Source of the DNA: B8-G4 sp033720735
GTDB taxonomy: Bacteria; Bacteroidota; Bacteroidia; Chitinophagales; Saprospiraceae
Direction of reading: 5' to 3'
Assembly: GCA_033720735.1 (NCBI GenBank)
Contig: JAWWBX010000258.1
Location: 1-6,354 of the forward strand
Length of the DNA stretch: 6,354 bases
Within the stretch, counting starts at the first letter, position 1; each line of letters starts with the position of its first letter. Positions 1 through 6,295 of this stretch are shown one piece after another. A program made the translations under genes and the position numbers. The notes below the pieces were generated by a model. It saw nothing but the letters and a program-made list of their open reading frames with translations, ran no database searches and was not told where the DNA came from.

Positions 1-1193
1 AGCACTTTGGGCGTTTCCTTACGGCAGTTGTCGCACTCAGGCGTGTAAATAAACAGGACGATTGCCCTGGCTTTGATACCATGCAGGGTGATCTCCTCGC
101 CATTCAGTCCCACCAGCGAAACATCCTGGCCGATCCTGCCGGGCAGGCTGAGGTTCCGGATGCGGGCATCCTGCTGCAGGTAGCGGATCTCGTTGGGATC
201 GGACCAGAACGCCAGTTCAGGCGTGAAGAAATTGAGCACCATATGGGTGTAGACCGCATCGGCACCCATGAACGACGGCTCTTTATACTTGACCCCGATC
301 CAGTTGGCGGTGTATTTGAACAGCGAGTCATGCTGCATGGACTGCCGTGTGAGGTAGTCGGCATACTTGATGATGGTGTCGGCACTGTTGGGCATCAGGG
401 TCTCGAAATACTTTTGCAGTTTATTATGGTAGACCGGAGTACGTAGCAGGCGGCCGTCGGTAAAATCGACCATATCCCAGAACTCCTTGCGGTAGAGGTA
501 GAGCTGCCTGCGCTCATCGATCTCCCCCGATGGGAGCCGTGGTTCGCGGATCTCCGGATTCTGCCCTGCCACCTTGAAAATGGTGAAAAAAGCGTCAGGG
601 TGGTCGCGCGTAAACTGTGCGAGGTGTGCCTTGCGCTCGGCGAGTTTTGCCTTGCGTTCCTCCTCGAGGGCCGCCGCCTCTGGCGTTCCCGCCGCCACTT
701 GCGTCTGCCGCTGACGGATTGCCTGGTATTCGCGCTGATACTGCTGTTCGAATTTGAGATTGCGATACAGCAGTTCGTTGTCAAGTGACCCTTCGACGAC
801 CATGCTCCCGACCAGGTCCCCGAGTTGCGTGGTCATGGTAAACACCTGATCCTCGGACAAGAGCATCTGGATCTGCGAACGGCGGTCCGGCAGGATCACG
901 TAGTACAGGCCCTCTTCGAGCAATTGTGGGCGGCTAAATGTGATCCGTCCCTTTTTGTCCACCGCGAAGGAGTCGACGGTATAATACTGATCACCGAGCA
1001 TGCCGCCCAGGTAGCTGAAGCCACCGTCCAGACCCTCTACCTGCAGCACGACGTTGAGGCCACCTCCGCCGGTGTTCGCGGGAGCACTATCCGCCGAAGC
1101 CTGCCCACACGCACACAGAGTTGCGGCTGATAGCCATAGCAGCCACGCGTTGATTGTGGCAAAGTGAGGAAGGTGGAGCGATGGACTGCTCAT
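1..1193 (-). CDS. Thioredoxin-fold (TlpA-like) lipoprotein with DUF4369-like and DUF5106-like regions, C-terminus cut by window edge
   Basis: I translated this by hand on the minus strand. The frame is open from an in-frame stop at 1245-1247 down to base 3 and runs off the left edge, leaving about 397 residues. Numbering from the ATG at 1191-1193, residues 18-26 are hydrophobic and precede CAC (Cys27/Cys29), which suggests a lipoprotein signal; LCA before Cys29 is the better lipobox. Residues about 45-145 look like DUF4369, with YTVDSF and later VEGSLDNEL. Residues 143-195 are charged, Gln/Ala-rich and probably helical. Residues about 200-350 resemble DUF5106 (WDMVDFTDGRLLRTPVYH from residue 239). 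From about 350 a thioredoxin fold begins, with IYTPECDNCRKETPKV carrying the CxxC pair Cys387/Cys390. The family is typical of Bacteroidota and is thought to work in envelope thiol-disulfide exchange; the substrate is unknown. An alternative ATG at 1224-1226 adds 11 residues, and neither start has a clear Shine-Dalgarno. It is divergent from the transporter gene. The fold call is firm; the role is inferred. Confidence 0.85.
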   Translation of the reverse strand, partial: MSSPSLHLPHFATINAWLLWLSAATLCACGQASADSAPANTGGGGLNVVLQVEGLDGGFSYLGGMLGDQYYTVDSFAVDKKGRITFSRPQLLEEGLYYVILPDRRSQIQMLLSEDQVFTMTTQLGDLVGSMVVEGSLDNELLYRNLKFEQQYQREYQAIRQRQTQVAAGTPEAAALEEERKAKLAERKAHLAQFTRDHPDAFFTIFKVAGQNPEIREPRLPSGEIDERRQLYLYRKEFWDMVDFTDGRLLRTPVYHNKLQKYFETLMPNSADTIIKYADYLTRQSMQHDSLFKYTANWIGVKYKEPSFMGADAVYTHMVLNFFTPELAFWSDPNEIRYLQQDARIRNLSLPGRIGQDVSLVGLNGEEITLHGIKARAIVLFIYTPECDNCRKETPKV

Positions 1194-1520
1194 TGCGAGC
1201 CGGGAAAGAAATGCATTTATCACCATGCCGGGATACCGTTTATGTCATGCCTTGGGACCCAATGAAGTCGCGCGCGAAGATAAGAAATGTGCCCTCAACG
1301 CGATCGACCCGGGTGCGTTACCGGCGAGCAATTGCGTTTGACATGGCGAGACAGAGTATATCGTAGATATACGATGACATTCAAACTTTCTAACATGTGT
1401 CAACTGCACCCGCACCAATCCGTCATTCGCCAAAAACATTAGCTTAGAGGTGGAGCCGTGCCGTTCATTTTGCCCGGTATCCTACCCTGACCAGGCGGAC
1501 CATCAACCGAACGATTCTCC
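1194..1520. other. Divergent intergenic region
   Basis: These 327 bases separate the minus-strand thioredoxin-fold lipoprotein from the plus-strand transporter, so promoters for both should lie here. The part up to 1226 would be coding if the upstream ATG of the lipoprotein is used. An AT-rich stretch at about 1355-1395 stands out from its GC-rich surroundings and carries the nested inverted repeats listed separately. I see no RNA gene, terminator or convincing small gene. Both flanking genes would have leaders of roughly 130-180 nt if transcription starts near the AT-rich stretch. Confidence 0.8.
1336..1386. promoter_or_regulatory. Nested inverted repeats, candidate shared operator/promoter
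   Basis: Three symmetric elements overlap. TATATC-GTA-GATATA spans 1357-1371. ATCGTA-GATA-TACGAT spans 1360-1375. An outer pair, GTTTGA at 1336-1341 and TCAAAC at 1381-1386, flanks both. TGACAT is also directly repeated at 1339-1344 and 1375-1380. The outer pair puts a TTTG, the core of the Bacteroidota -33 box, facing inward on each strand. TATA-like sequence follows about 16-21 nt later on either strand, but neither is a full TAnnTTTG. This is what overlapping divergent promoters with a central regulator site could look like. The symmetry is read directly; the function is inferred. Confidence 0.35.
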
Positions 1521-3071
1521 ATGTCTGAAACAACGACTGCACCCGACGCCATGCGTCGCAGCAAACCCCGCCTCACCTTCTGGGAGATCTGGAACATGAG
1601 CTTTGGATTTCTCGGGATCCAGTTTGGCTTTGCTTTGCAGAATGCCAATGTCAGCCGGATCTTCGAAACGCTCGGCGCCGACGTCGAGCAGATTCCACTG
1701 CTCTGGATCGCGGCGCCGGTGACGGGCCTGATCGTGCAGCCGATCATCGGCTATTACAGTGATCGTACCTGGAACCGGCTGGGGCGCAGGCGACCGTACT
1801 TTCTTGTTGGGGCCATCTTCGCCTCGATCGCACTTTGTATCATGCCCAATTCGCCCGCTTTGTGGGTCGCCGCAGGAATGTTGTGGATCATGGACGCATC
1901 GATCAACATATCCATGGAGCCGTTTCGCGCGTTTGTAGGCGACAACCTGCCTTCGGAGCAACGCACGGCGGGGTTTGCCATGCAGAGCTTTTTCATCGGG
2001 ATCGGCGCCGTGGTTGCCTCAGCACTCCCCTGGATGATGACCAATTGGTTTGGGATACCCAACACGGCTCCGGCAGGAGTTATCCCGCCGTCCGTCAAGT
2101 ACGCGTTCTATGTCGGAGGCATCATCTTTTTTCTTGCCGTCCTCTGGACGGTCATCAGGTCGAAGGAGTACTCCCCGGAAGAACTTGCCTCTTTTGCCGA
2201 ACAGGAATCGCACTACCAGAAGGAGGCACTTTCCGTCGAAGGGCATCGCCAGCGTGGGCAACGCCAGTTGCTTGTTGGAATCATTACGGTTGTTATCGGC
2301 CTTGGTCTGACCTTTGCCCTAACACGGGCCGACCTCCAAAAGGAATTGTTCATTCTCACGCTGGGAACCGTCGCCGCGGGATTGTTGGGTATTGTTGCCG
2401 GCGCCTTGCAAAAAATGGGTCGGAACAGCAACGCGCTTGTCACCGTTGTCAACGACTTCGCTGATATGCCGGGAACAATGCGTCAACTCGCGGTCGTGCA
2501 GTTCTTCAGTTGGTTTGCCCTGTTCGCTATGTGGATCTATTCGACGGCCAGTTTCACCAGCCACATCTTCGGATCCAGCGACCCGACCTCTCAAATATAC
2601 AATGACGGAGCGGACTGGGTCAATGTATGTTTCGCGGTCTACAACGGCATCGCGGCAATGGTGGCCTTTGCCTTGCCTGTATTTGCCAGGCGGACTTCGC
2701 GCCGTGTCACGCACATGATCTGTCTGATCCTGGGCGGGATCGGCTTGATCTCCATTTACTTCATGTCCAGCCCCATGCCAATGCTGCTTTCCATGGTGTT
2801 CGTCGGAATTGCCTGGGCGAGTATCTTATCGATGCCCTATGCCATGCTGGCCGGTGCGCTGCCGGCCGACAAAATGGGATACTACATGGGTGTGTTCAAT
2901 TTCTTCATTGTCATACCACAATTGGTCGCCGCTTCGATCCTGGGATTGATCGTCGGCAGATTCTTTGCCGGGGAGGCGATCTATGCGTATGTGGTGGGCG
3001 GCGTCGCCATGATCCTGGCCGGGCTTTTCTGCCTGCGCGTGAACGATGTCGACGAGCAGGACAATCCGTAG
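1521..3071 (+). CDS. MFS sugar transporter, SLC45/GPH-like (probable maltose or oligosaccharide importer)
   Basis: This 516-residue polytopic inner-membrane protein probably imports a disaccharide or short oligosaccharide by cation symport. The N-terminal half opens with FWEIWNMSFGFLGIQFGFAL (20-39), then shows helices near 58-79, 92-109, 113-134, 149-173 and 192-213. The loop after helix 2 holds DRTWNRLGRRRPY (81-93), the GRRRP signature shared with SLC45 and sucrose/maltose transporters. The C-terminal half has helices near 322-345, 366-388, 398-415, 419-444, 452-480 and 486-505, with a second-half loop PADKMGYY (448-455). Two further hydrophobic segments (about 249-267 and 276-297) lie between the halves, suggesting 14 rather than 12 membrane spans. 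The ATG at 1521 lacks a Shine-Dalgarno; ATG at 1551 (residue 11) is an alternative start that keeps every helix. The stop lies 4 nt before the GH31 start, so the two are probably co-transcribed. The alpha-glucoside substrate is inferred from that neighbour. Confidence 0.88.
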   Translation: MSETTTAPDAMRRSKPRLTFWEIWNMSFGFLGIQFGFALQNANVSRIFETLGADVEQIPLLWIAAPVTGLIVQPIIGYYSDRTWNRLGRRRPYFLVGAIFASIALCIMPNSPALWVAAGMLWIMDASINISMEPFRAFVGDNLPSEQRTAGFAMQSFFIGIGAVVASALPWMMTNWFGIPNTAPAGVIPPSVKYAFYVGGIIFFLAVLWTVIRSKEYSPEELASFAEQESHYQKEALSVEGHRQRGQRQLLVGIITVVIGLGLTFALTRADLQKELFILTLGTVAAGLLGIVAGALQKMGRNSNALVTVVNDFADMPGTMRQLAVVQFFSWFALFAMWIYSTASFTSHIFGSSDPTSQIYNDGADWVNVCFAVYNGIAAMVAFALPVFARRTSRRVTHMICLILGGIGLISIYFMSSPMPMLLSMVFVGIAWASILSMPYAMLAGALPADKMGYYMGVFNFFIVIPQLVAASILGLIVGRFFAGEAIYAYVVGGVAMILAGLFCLRVNDVDEQDNP

Positions 3072-3075
3072 AGCA

Positions 3076-5493
3076 ATGGCAAACCAGCACAAGACGGGTT
3101 CTTCCCTTCTTCCGGTGATTCTCCTCATCATCACGATCGCAGGCATGTTGTCATGTGGTACGGATGGCGACAAACAGGGTAGCTGGTATATACTGGAAGA
3201 CAACGTCCTGACCGTGCAAAAAGATGACGGCTACTATCTCATCTCCGCACTGGCCGAAAACATCGTGAAAGTGGACTACAGCGCGGACGCAACCCCGGGA
3301 AAGATCCACGCACCGGTCATGGACCAACCCGTGGATGTGAAGCTGAAAGGCGGAAGCAAAACGCTGACACTATCTACCTACCGGTTGCGCATTGAGGTCA
3401 CCAGGTCACCCTTCGGTGTTTCCGTCAAGGATTTGAAGGGCCGGCAGGTGATCAGGGATGCCGGTGGCTATATCCAGGACGGCGATACAACGCGACTCAG
3501 GCTGCAGCTCGAGGATGACGAGGCCATCTACGGAACAGGCATGCGCGCCCTGCCGATGAACCGGCGCGGTTACCGATTCGCCTGCTACAACACGCCGCAC
3601 TACGGCTACGAATACGGGGCCACGGATCTGAATTATTCAATTCCGCACATCATCTCGTCGCGCAAATACATACTGCTGATCGACAATCCGGCCCGCGCGG
3701 TCATGGATATCGGACACACAAAGCACGACGTACTCGAATTTGCCAGCACCCTGGGCAACCATGTCTATTACCTCATTACCGGCGAACATTATTATGAACT
3801 GACCGAATCGTATGCCGACCTGACGGGACGTCAGCCGCTTCCGCCGCTTTGGACCTTTGGTCACCTGCAGTCGCGGTTCGGATATCGCAGCCAGGCAGAA
3901 GCAGAGCGCATCGCCCGTCAGACGCGGGAGTCCGGGTATCCGCTGGATGCCATGATCATTGATCTGTTCTGGTTTAGCGAGGACCCGCAGGATGGCCGCA
4001 TGGGCGATCTGCGCTGGGATCGCAACCGCTGGCCTGATCCGGAAGGCATGATGCGCAGATGGCGAGAGCAAGGCATCCGTACCGTCACCATCTCGGAGCC
4101 ATTCTTCGGCCGGACCTCGCAACACTTCGACACGCTGTCCGGGGGCGGTCTTCTCGCGACCGACACGACCGGCAAGACCATGACGATCCCGGATTTCTTC
4201 TTTGCTGACGCCGGTTTGATCGACTTGTTCCAGCCGGAAGCCAGAGATTGGTTATGGGAACAATACCAGCAGCAAAAAGCACTCGGTGTTGCAGGTTGGT
4301 GGTGCGATCTTGGCGAACCGGAAAAGCACCCGTCGGCCATGATGCACAGTACCGGTCCGGCCGATGCTGTGCATGGGTTGTATGGCCATCAATGGACCCG
4401 CGTATTCCATGAGAACTATCTGCAGGACTATGTGGACGAACGGCCTTTCATTCTCGGCCGGGCTGGGTTTGCCGGTACCCAACGGTTCGGTATCCTGCCC
4501 TGGTCCGGCGACGTGGGGCGCAGCTGGTCGGGATTGCGGGCCCAGCTGCCGATCATGCTCGGCATGGGGCTGTCAGGACTGGGGTATGTGCATTCGGATG
4601 CCGGTGGCTTTGCGGTTGGTGAGCGTGACGCCGAGCTGTACACCCGCTGGATGCAGTTTGCCACGTTCACGCCAGTCTTCCGACCGCACGGTGACGCCAA
4701 GGTTGCGCCCCCGGAACCTGCACTCTGGCCACGGGAAGTTCAGGCCGCCATCAAACCGTATATCACCTTGCGTTACCAACTCCTGCCCTACCTCTACACC
4801 GCAGCCTGGCGCAACAGCCAGACCGGCATCCCGCTGGCACGTCCTCTGTTCTACGACTGGAGCTGGGACCGCAAAGTGGATTCCATCGAAAACGTGTATC
4901 TCTGGGGGCCGGACCTGCTGGTCGCCCCCGTACTCAATCCCGGCGAAACCACCGTGCCGGTTTACCTGCCCTCCGGAGACTGGATCGACTTTCACACCCA
5001 TGCGTACTACGAGGGTCGTCAGGCCATTTCCGTTCCGGTCACCATCAACGACTTACCGGTCTTTGTACTGGCCGGCAGTGTTGTTCCGACCGTCGATCCC
5101 ATCCCCAACACCGATGCCTACCGCACCGACAAGCTCAACCTGACCTACTATTGCGACCAGGGTCGCACGTCGGACCGTTCATCGATCTACATGGATGATG
5201 GCAGGACTCGTGATGCATATGCACGCGGAACATATCACCTGCTGGAGATTGCGTCGCGGCAGGGGCGCGAAACCACATCCTTTGATCTGCGCTTGCTGGG
5301 TAATGGCTATCAGGGCGCACCGGCCGAACGCCAGCTGCATTTTTCGTTGATCGGCTTTCCGCGCGATCCCGGATCCCTGCTCATTGACAGTACCCGGACG
5401 ACCTATGCGTGGGACACTGTCACCCGGACCCTCACCTTTGAGATGCCCTTTGTGGATCAAAGCGAGGTGATCCTGTCGTACGCGGAAGAATGA
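3076..5493 (+). CDS. GH31 family lipoprotein: alpha-glucosidase or oligosaccharide 4-alpha-glucosyltransferase-like
   Basis: The product is 805 residues, cleaving or transferring alpha-linked glucose by the retaining GH31 mechanism. I chose the ATG at 3076 over the in-frame ATG at 3046 because it starts a standard lipoprotein signal: a charged start, SLLPVILLIITIAGMLS, then Cys27. An N-terminal beta-sandwich (about 30-255) leads into the catalytic barrel at LWTFGHLQSRFGYRS. Barrel landmarks are MIIDLFWF (Asp296), DLRWD (311-315), WWCDLGEPE with nucleophile Asp411, WSGDVGRSW with acid/base Asp479, HSDAGGF (506-512) and FRPHG (535-539). Beta domains follow, including a DUF5110-like tail with YMDDGRT. 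From memory, WWGDLGEPE-type motifs and aspartates at about 412 and 480 characterise Cellvibrio japonicus Agd31B, a 4-alpha-glucosyltransferase, so transferase activity on maltodextrins is possible. I see no PA14 insert. The lipid anchor puts the enzyme in the periplasm or on the outer membrane. It is coupled to the sugar transporter just upstream. Family certain; exact activity and linkage are inferred. Confidence 0.93.
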   Translation: MANQHKTGSSLLPVILLIITIAGMLSCGTDGDKQGSWYILEDNVLTVQKDDGYYLISALAENIVKVDYSADATPGKIHAPVMDQPVDVKLKGGSKTLTLSTYRLRIEVTRSPFGVSVKDLKGRQVIRDAGGYIQDGDTTRLRLQLEDDEAIYGTGMRALPMNRRGYRFACYNTPHYGYEYGATDLNYSIPHIISSRKYILLIDNPARAVMDIGHTKHDVLEFASTLGNHVYYLITGEHYYELTESYADLTGRQPLPPLWTFGHLQSRFGYRSQAEAERIARQTRESGYPLDAMIIDLFWFSEDPQDGRMGDLRWDRNRWPDPEGMMRRWREQGIRTVTISEPFFGRTSQHFDTLSGGGLLATDTTGKTMTIPDFFFADAGLIDLFQPEARDWLWEQYQQQKALGVAGWWCDLGEPEKHPSAMMHSTGPADAVHGLYGHQWTRVFHENYLQDYVDERPFILGRAGFAGTQRFGILPWSGDVGRSWSGLRAQLPIMLGMGLSGLGYVHSDAGGFAVGERDAELYTRWMQFATFTPVFRPHGDAKVAPPEPALWPREVQAAIKPYITLRYQLLPYLYTAAWRNSQTGIPLARPLFYDWSWDRKVDSIENVYLWGPDLLVAPVLNPGETTVPVYLPSGDWIDFHTHAYYEGRQAISVPVTINDLPVFVLAGSVVPTVDPIPNTDAYRTDKLNLTYYCDQGRTSDRSSIYMDDGRTRDAYARGTYHLLEIASRQGRETTSFDLRLLGNGYQGAPAERQLHFSLIGFPRDPGSLLIDSTRTTYAWDTVTRTLTFEMPFVDQSEVILSYAEE

Positions 5494-5496
5494 TCA
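5491..5496. other. Abutting convergent stop codons in a TGATCA palindrome
   Basis: TGA at 5491-5493 ends the GH31 gene on the plus strand. TCA at 5494-5496 is the TGA stop of the minus-strand gene. The two convergent genes therefore have no intergenic space, and I see no strong terminator at the junction. Only a 4-bp GCGC stem near 5500-5511 lies close by, without a T-tract, so each transcript may run antisense into the other gene. Confidence 0.95.
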
Positions 5497-6174
5497 CTGC
5501 GCCGGAGCGCGCTGACTCCACACTTCATGGATCGGGGTACCCCGGCTGCTGTTGCCCTTGTGGTGCCAGGCCCCGTCAATGAGCTCAAATTCGAAAGGCA
5601 GCGATGCACCTACGCGCGTCTGGTCGCGTGAAAAGAAATCAATGTGTTCCGTATAGACCCCGTCGTGCGTGGTATACGTTCCGCCACCTGTGCCGAAGAA
5701 GCCCCCGGTCTCCGAGTTGTAGGCGATCCACTGAAAACGGGTGCCCGACAGGATCTTCATCGTCTTGCGCGCGCCTGGAGTGCGCGTCCGCATTTCACCA
5801 TCACGCACCCGGCCGGTAATCAGCCAGGCTCCGGCCAGATCACCAGGTTTCCCATCATCAATCCGTTCAAATGTGGCATCACCCCAGGTGAGCATGTCTC
5901 CATCAGCCTTGATCGGGAATAGTTTGATCTGCCCCACCAAGGCAGTGTCGTAGGTATTGAACTCATAGGTCAGAGCGCTCTGGTCCTCGTAAAGGTGCAG
6001 CGCCCCGCCATACGTCCCATCAAATGATTGCGCATCAAACCCTGCAAAGGAAAAATACCCGGCAGCGATGATCAACACGCCGCGGTCCGATTGCCAGGCG
6101 CCCTGCAAGTTGGACTGACTCACAGCCGCCCAGGCAATTGCCATGAACCAGCCAAGCAGCATCCATCGTCTCAT
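5494..6174 (-). CDS. Secreted two-domain lipocalin-like protein, DUF4488-like C-terminal half
   Basis: The product is 226 residues and of unknown function. I start it at the ATG at 6172-6174: AAGAAGG sits 6 nt upstream, and the product opens with a compact signal peptide, MRRWMLLGWFMAIAWAAVSQ. Two weakly similar halves follow, each opening with a GAW motif: LQGAWQ (23-28) and LAGAWL (113-118). The second half carries KTMKILSGTRFQWIAYN (137-153), GTGGGTYTTHDGVYTEHIDF (161-180), DGAWHHKG (200-207) and EVW (217-219). This pattern matches Bacteroidota proteins usually named 'membrane or secreted protein' with a DUF4488 or lipocalin-like fold, which may bind a small ligand in the periplasm or outside; the ligand is not known. 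Other in-frame ATGs are at 6178-6180 and 6223-6225; the latter gives an unlikely long N-terminus and would lie upstream of the predicted transcript start. It converges on the GH31 gene. Gene and secretion are well supported; the function is not. Confidence 0.85.
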   Translation of the reverse strand: MRRWMLLGWFMAIAWAAVSQSNLQGAWQSDRGVLIIAAGYFSFAGFDAQSFDGTYGGALHLYEDQSALTYEFNTYDTALVGQIKLFPIKADGDMLTWGDATFERIDDGKPGDLAGAWLITGRVRDGEMRTRTPGARKTMKILSGTRFQWIAYNSETGGFFGTGGGTYTTHDGVYTEHIDFFSRDQTRVGASLPFEFELIDGAWHHKGNSSRGTPIHEVWSQRAPAQ

Positions 6175-6180
6175 ATACAT

Positions 6181-6187
6181 CCTTCTT
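6181..6187 (-). promoter_or_regulatory. Ribosome binding site deciding the start of the lipocalin-like gene
   Basis: Read on the minus strand, AAGAAGG directly precedes ATGTATATG. It touches the first ATG (6178-6180) with no spacer but sits 6 nt before the second (6172-6174), a workable Shine-Dalgarno distance. It is the clearest ribosome binding site in the window, where the other genes show none. Confidence 0.55.
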
Positions 6188-6211
6188 TTAGACAGTGACG
6201 GGGAGAGATAC

Positions 6212-6245
6212 GGAAGATACGCCATCCTGACCGAACCGCCCTCAA
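6212..6245 (-). promoter_or_regulatory. Candidate Bacteroidota-type promoter for the lipocalin-like gene
   Basis: On the minus strand a TTG (plus-strand 6243-6245) precedes TATCTTCC (plus-strand 6212-6219) by 23 nt. This partly matches the Bacteroidota -33 TTTG and -7 TAnnTTTG boxes: the -7 box has TAnnTT but lacks the final TG, and the spacing is slightly long. It would start RNA near 6205, about 30 nt before the chosen ATG and just downstream of the terminator hairpin, which is a sensible place for it. Confidence 0.35.
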
Positions 6246-6246
6246 C

Positions 6247-6295
6247 AAAAAAGCGACCGGATCATCATTGCGGGAAGCAATACCTGTCCAGTCGC
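6247..6295 (-). terminator. Rho-independent terminator, long hairpin with six-U tail, minus strand
   Basis: Read on the minus strand, GCGACTGGA (6287-6295) pairs with TCCGGTCGC (6253-6261): nine pairs with one G-U. Six Ts follow directly (6247-6252). Inside, ATTGC (6277-6281) pairs with GCAAT (6267-6271) around a TTCCC loop. The whole is a 19-position arm with three mismatches and further G-U pairs in the middle. On the plus strand no T-tract follows, so it is directional. It most likely ends a minus-strand gene entering from the right edge. It lies 73 nt before the lipocalin-like ATG, so an attenuator role is a less likely alternative. Confidence 0.75.

Noticed and set aside
81..446. A 121-codon plus-strand open frame opposite the left-hand lipoprotein gene
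   Set aside because: It is exactly antisense to the real minus-strand frame and is open because of GC-biased codons. The minus-strand translation has clear domain motifs and the plus-strand one does not.
1338..1362. A sigma-70-like TTGACA (1338-1343) with TATATC (1357-1362)
   Set aside because: The 13-bp spacing is too short for a standard promoter, and Bacteroidota use a different consensus. Kept only as part of the symmetric regulatory cluster.
1245..1439. A 64-codon minus-strand open frame, in the same frame as the thioredoxin-fold lipoprotein and ending just upstream of it
   Set aside because: It has no recognisable domain, covers the AT-rich regulatory stretch, and stops before the signal peptide. 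It looks like chance open sequence, not an N-terminal extension split by a frameshift.
1468..1490. TTTTG followed by TACCCTGA as a transporter promoter
   Set aside because: The gap is only about 10 bases instead of the roughly 20 expected for Bacteroidota -33/-7 boxes, and the -7 match is poor.
3046..3075. Upstream ATG at 3046 as the GH31 start, overlapping the transporter by 26 nt
   Set aside because: It would add ten residues including three arginines before an otherwise well-formed lipoprotein signal that starts at 3076. It is possible but less likely.
4364..5143. A 259-codon plus-strand open frame inside the GH31 gene
   Set aside because: It lies wholly within conserved GH31 catalytic sequence in another frame and is rich in Pro, Arg, Ser and Cys, as expected for a shifted reading of GC-rich coding DNA.
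5500..5511. GCGC-CGGA-GCGC hairpin near the convergent stops as a terminator
   Set aside because: The stem is only four base pairs, no T-tract follows on either strand, and it lies inside the coding sequence of the minus-strand gene.
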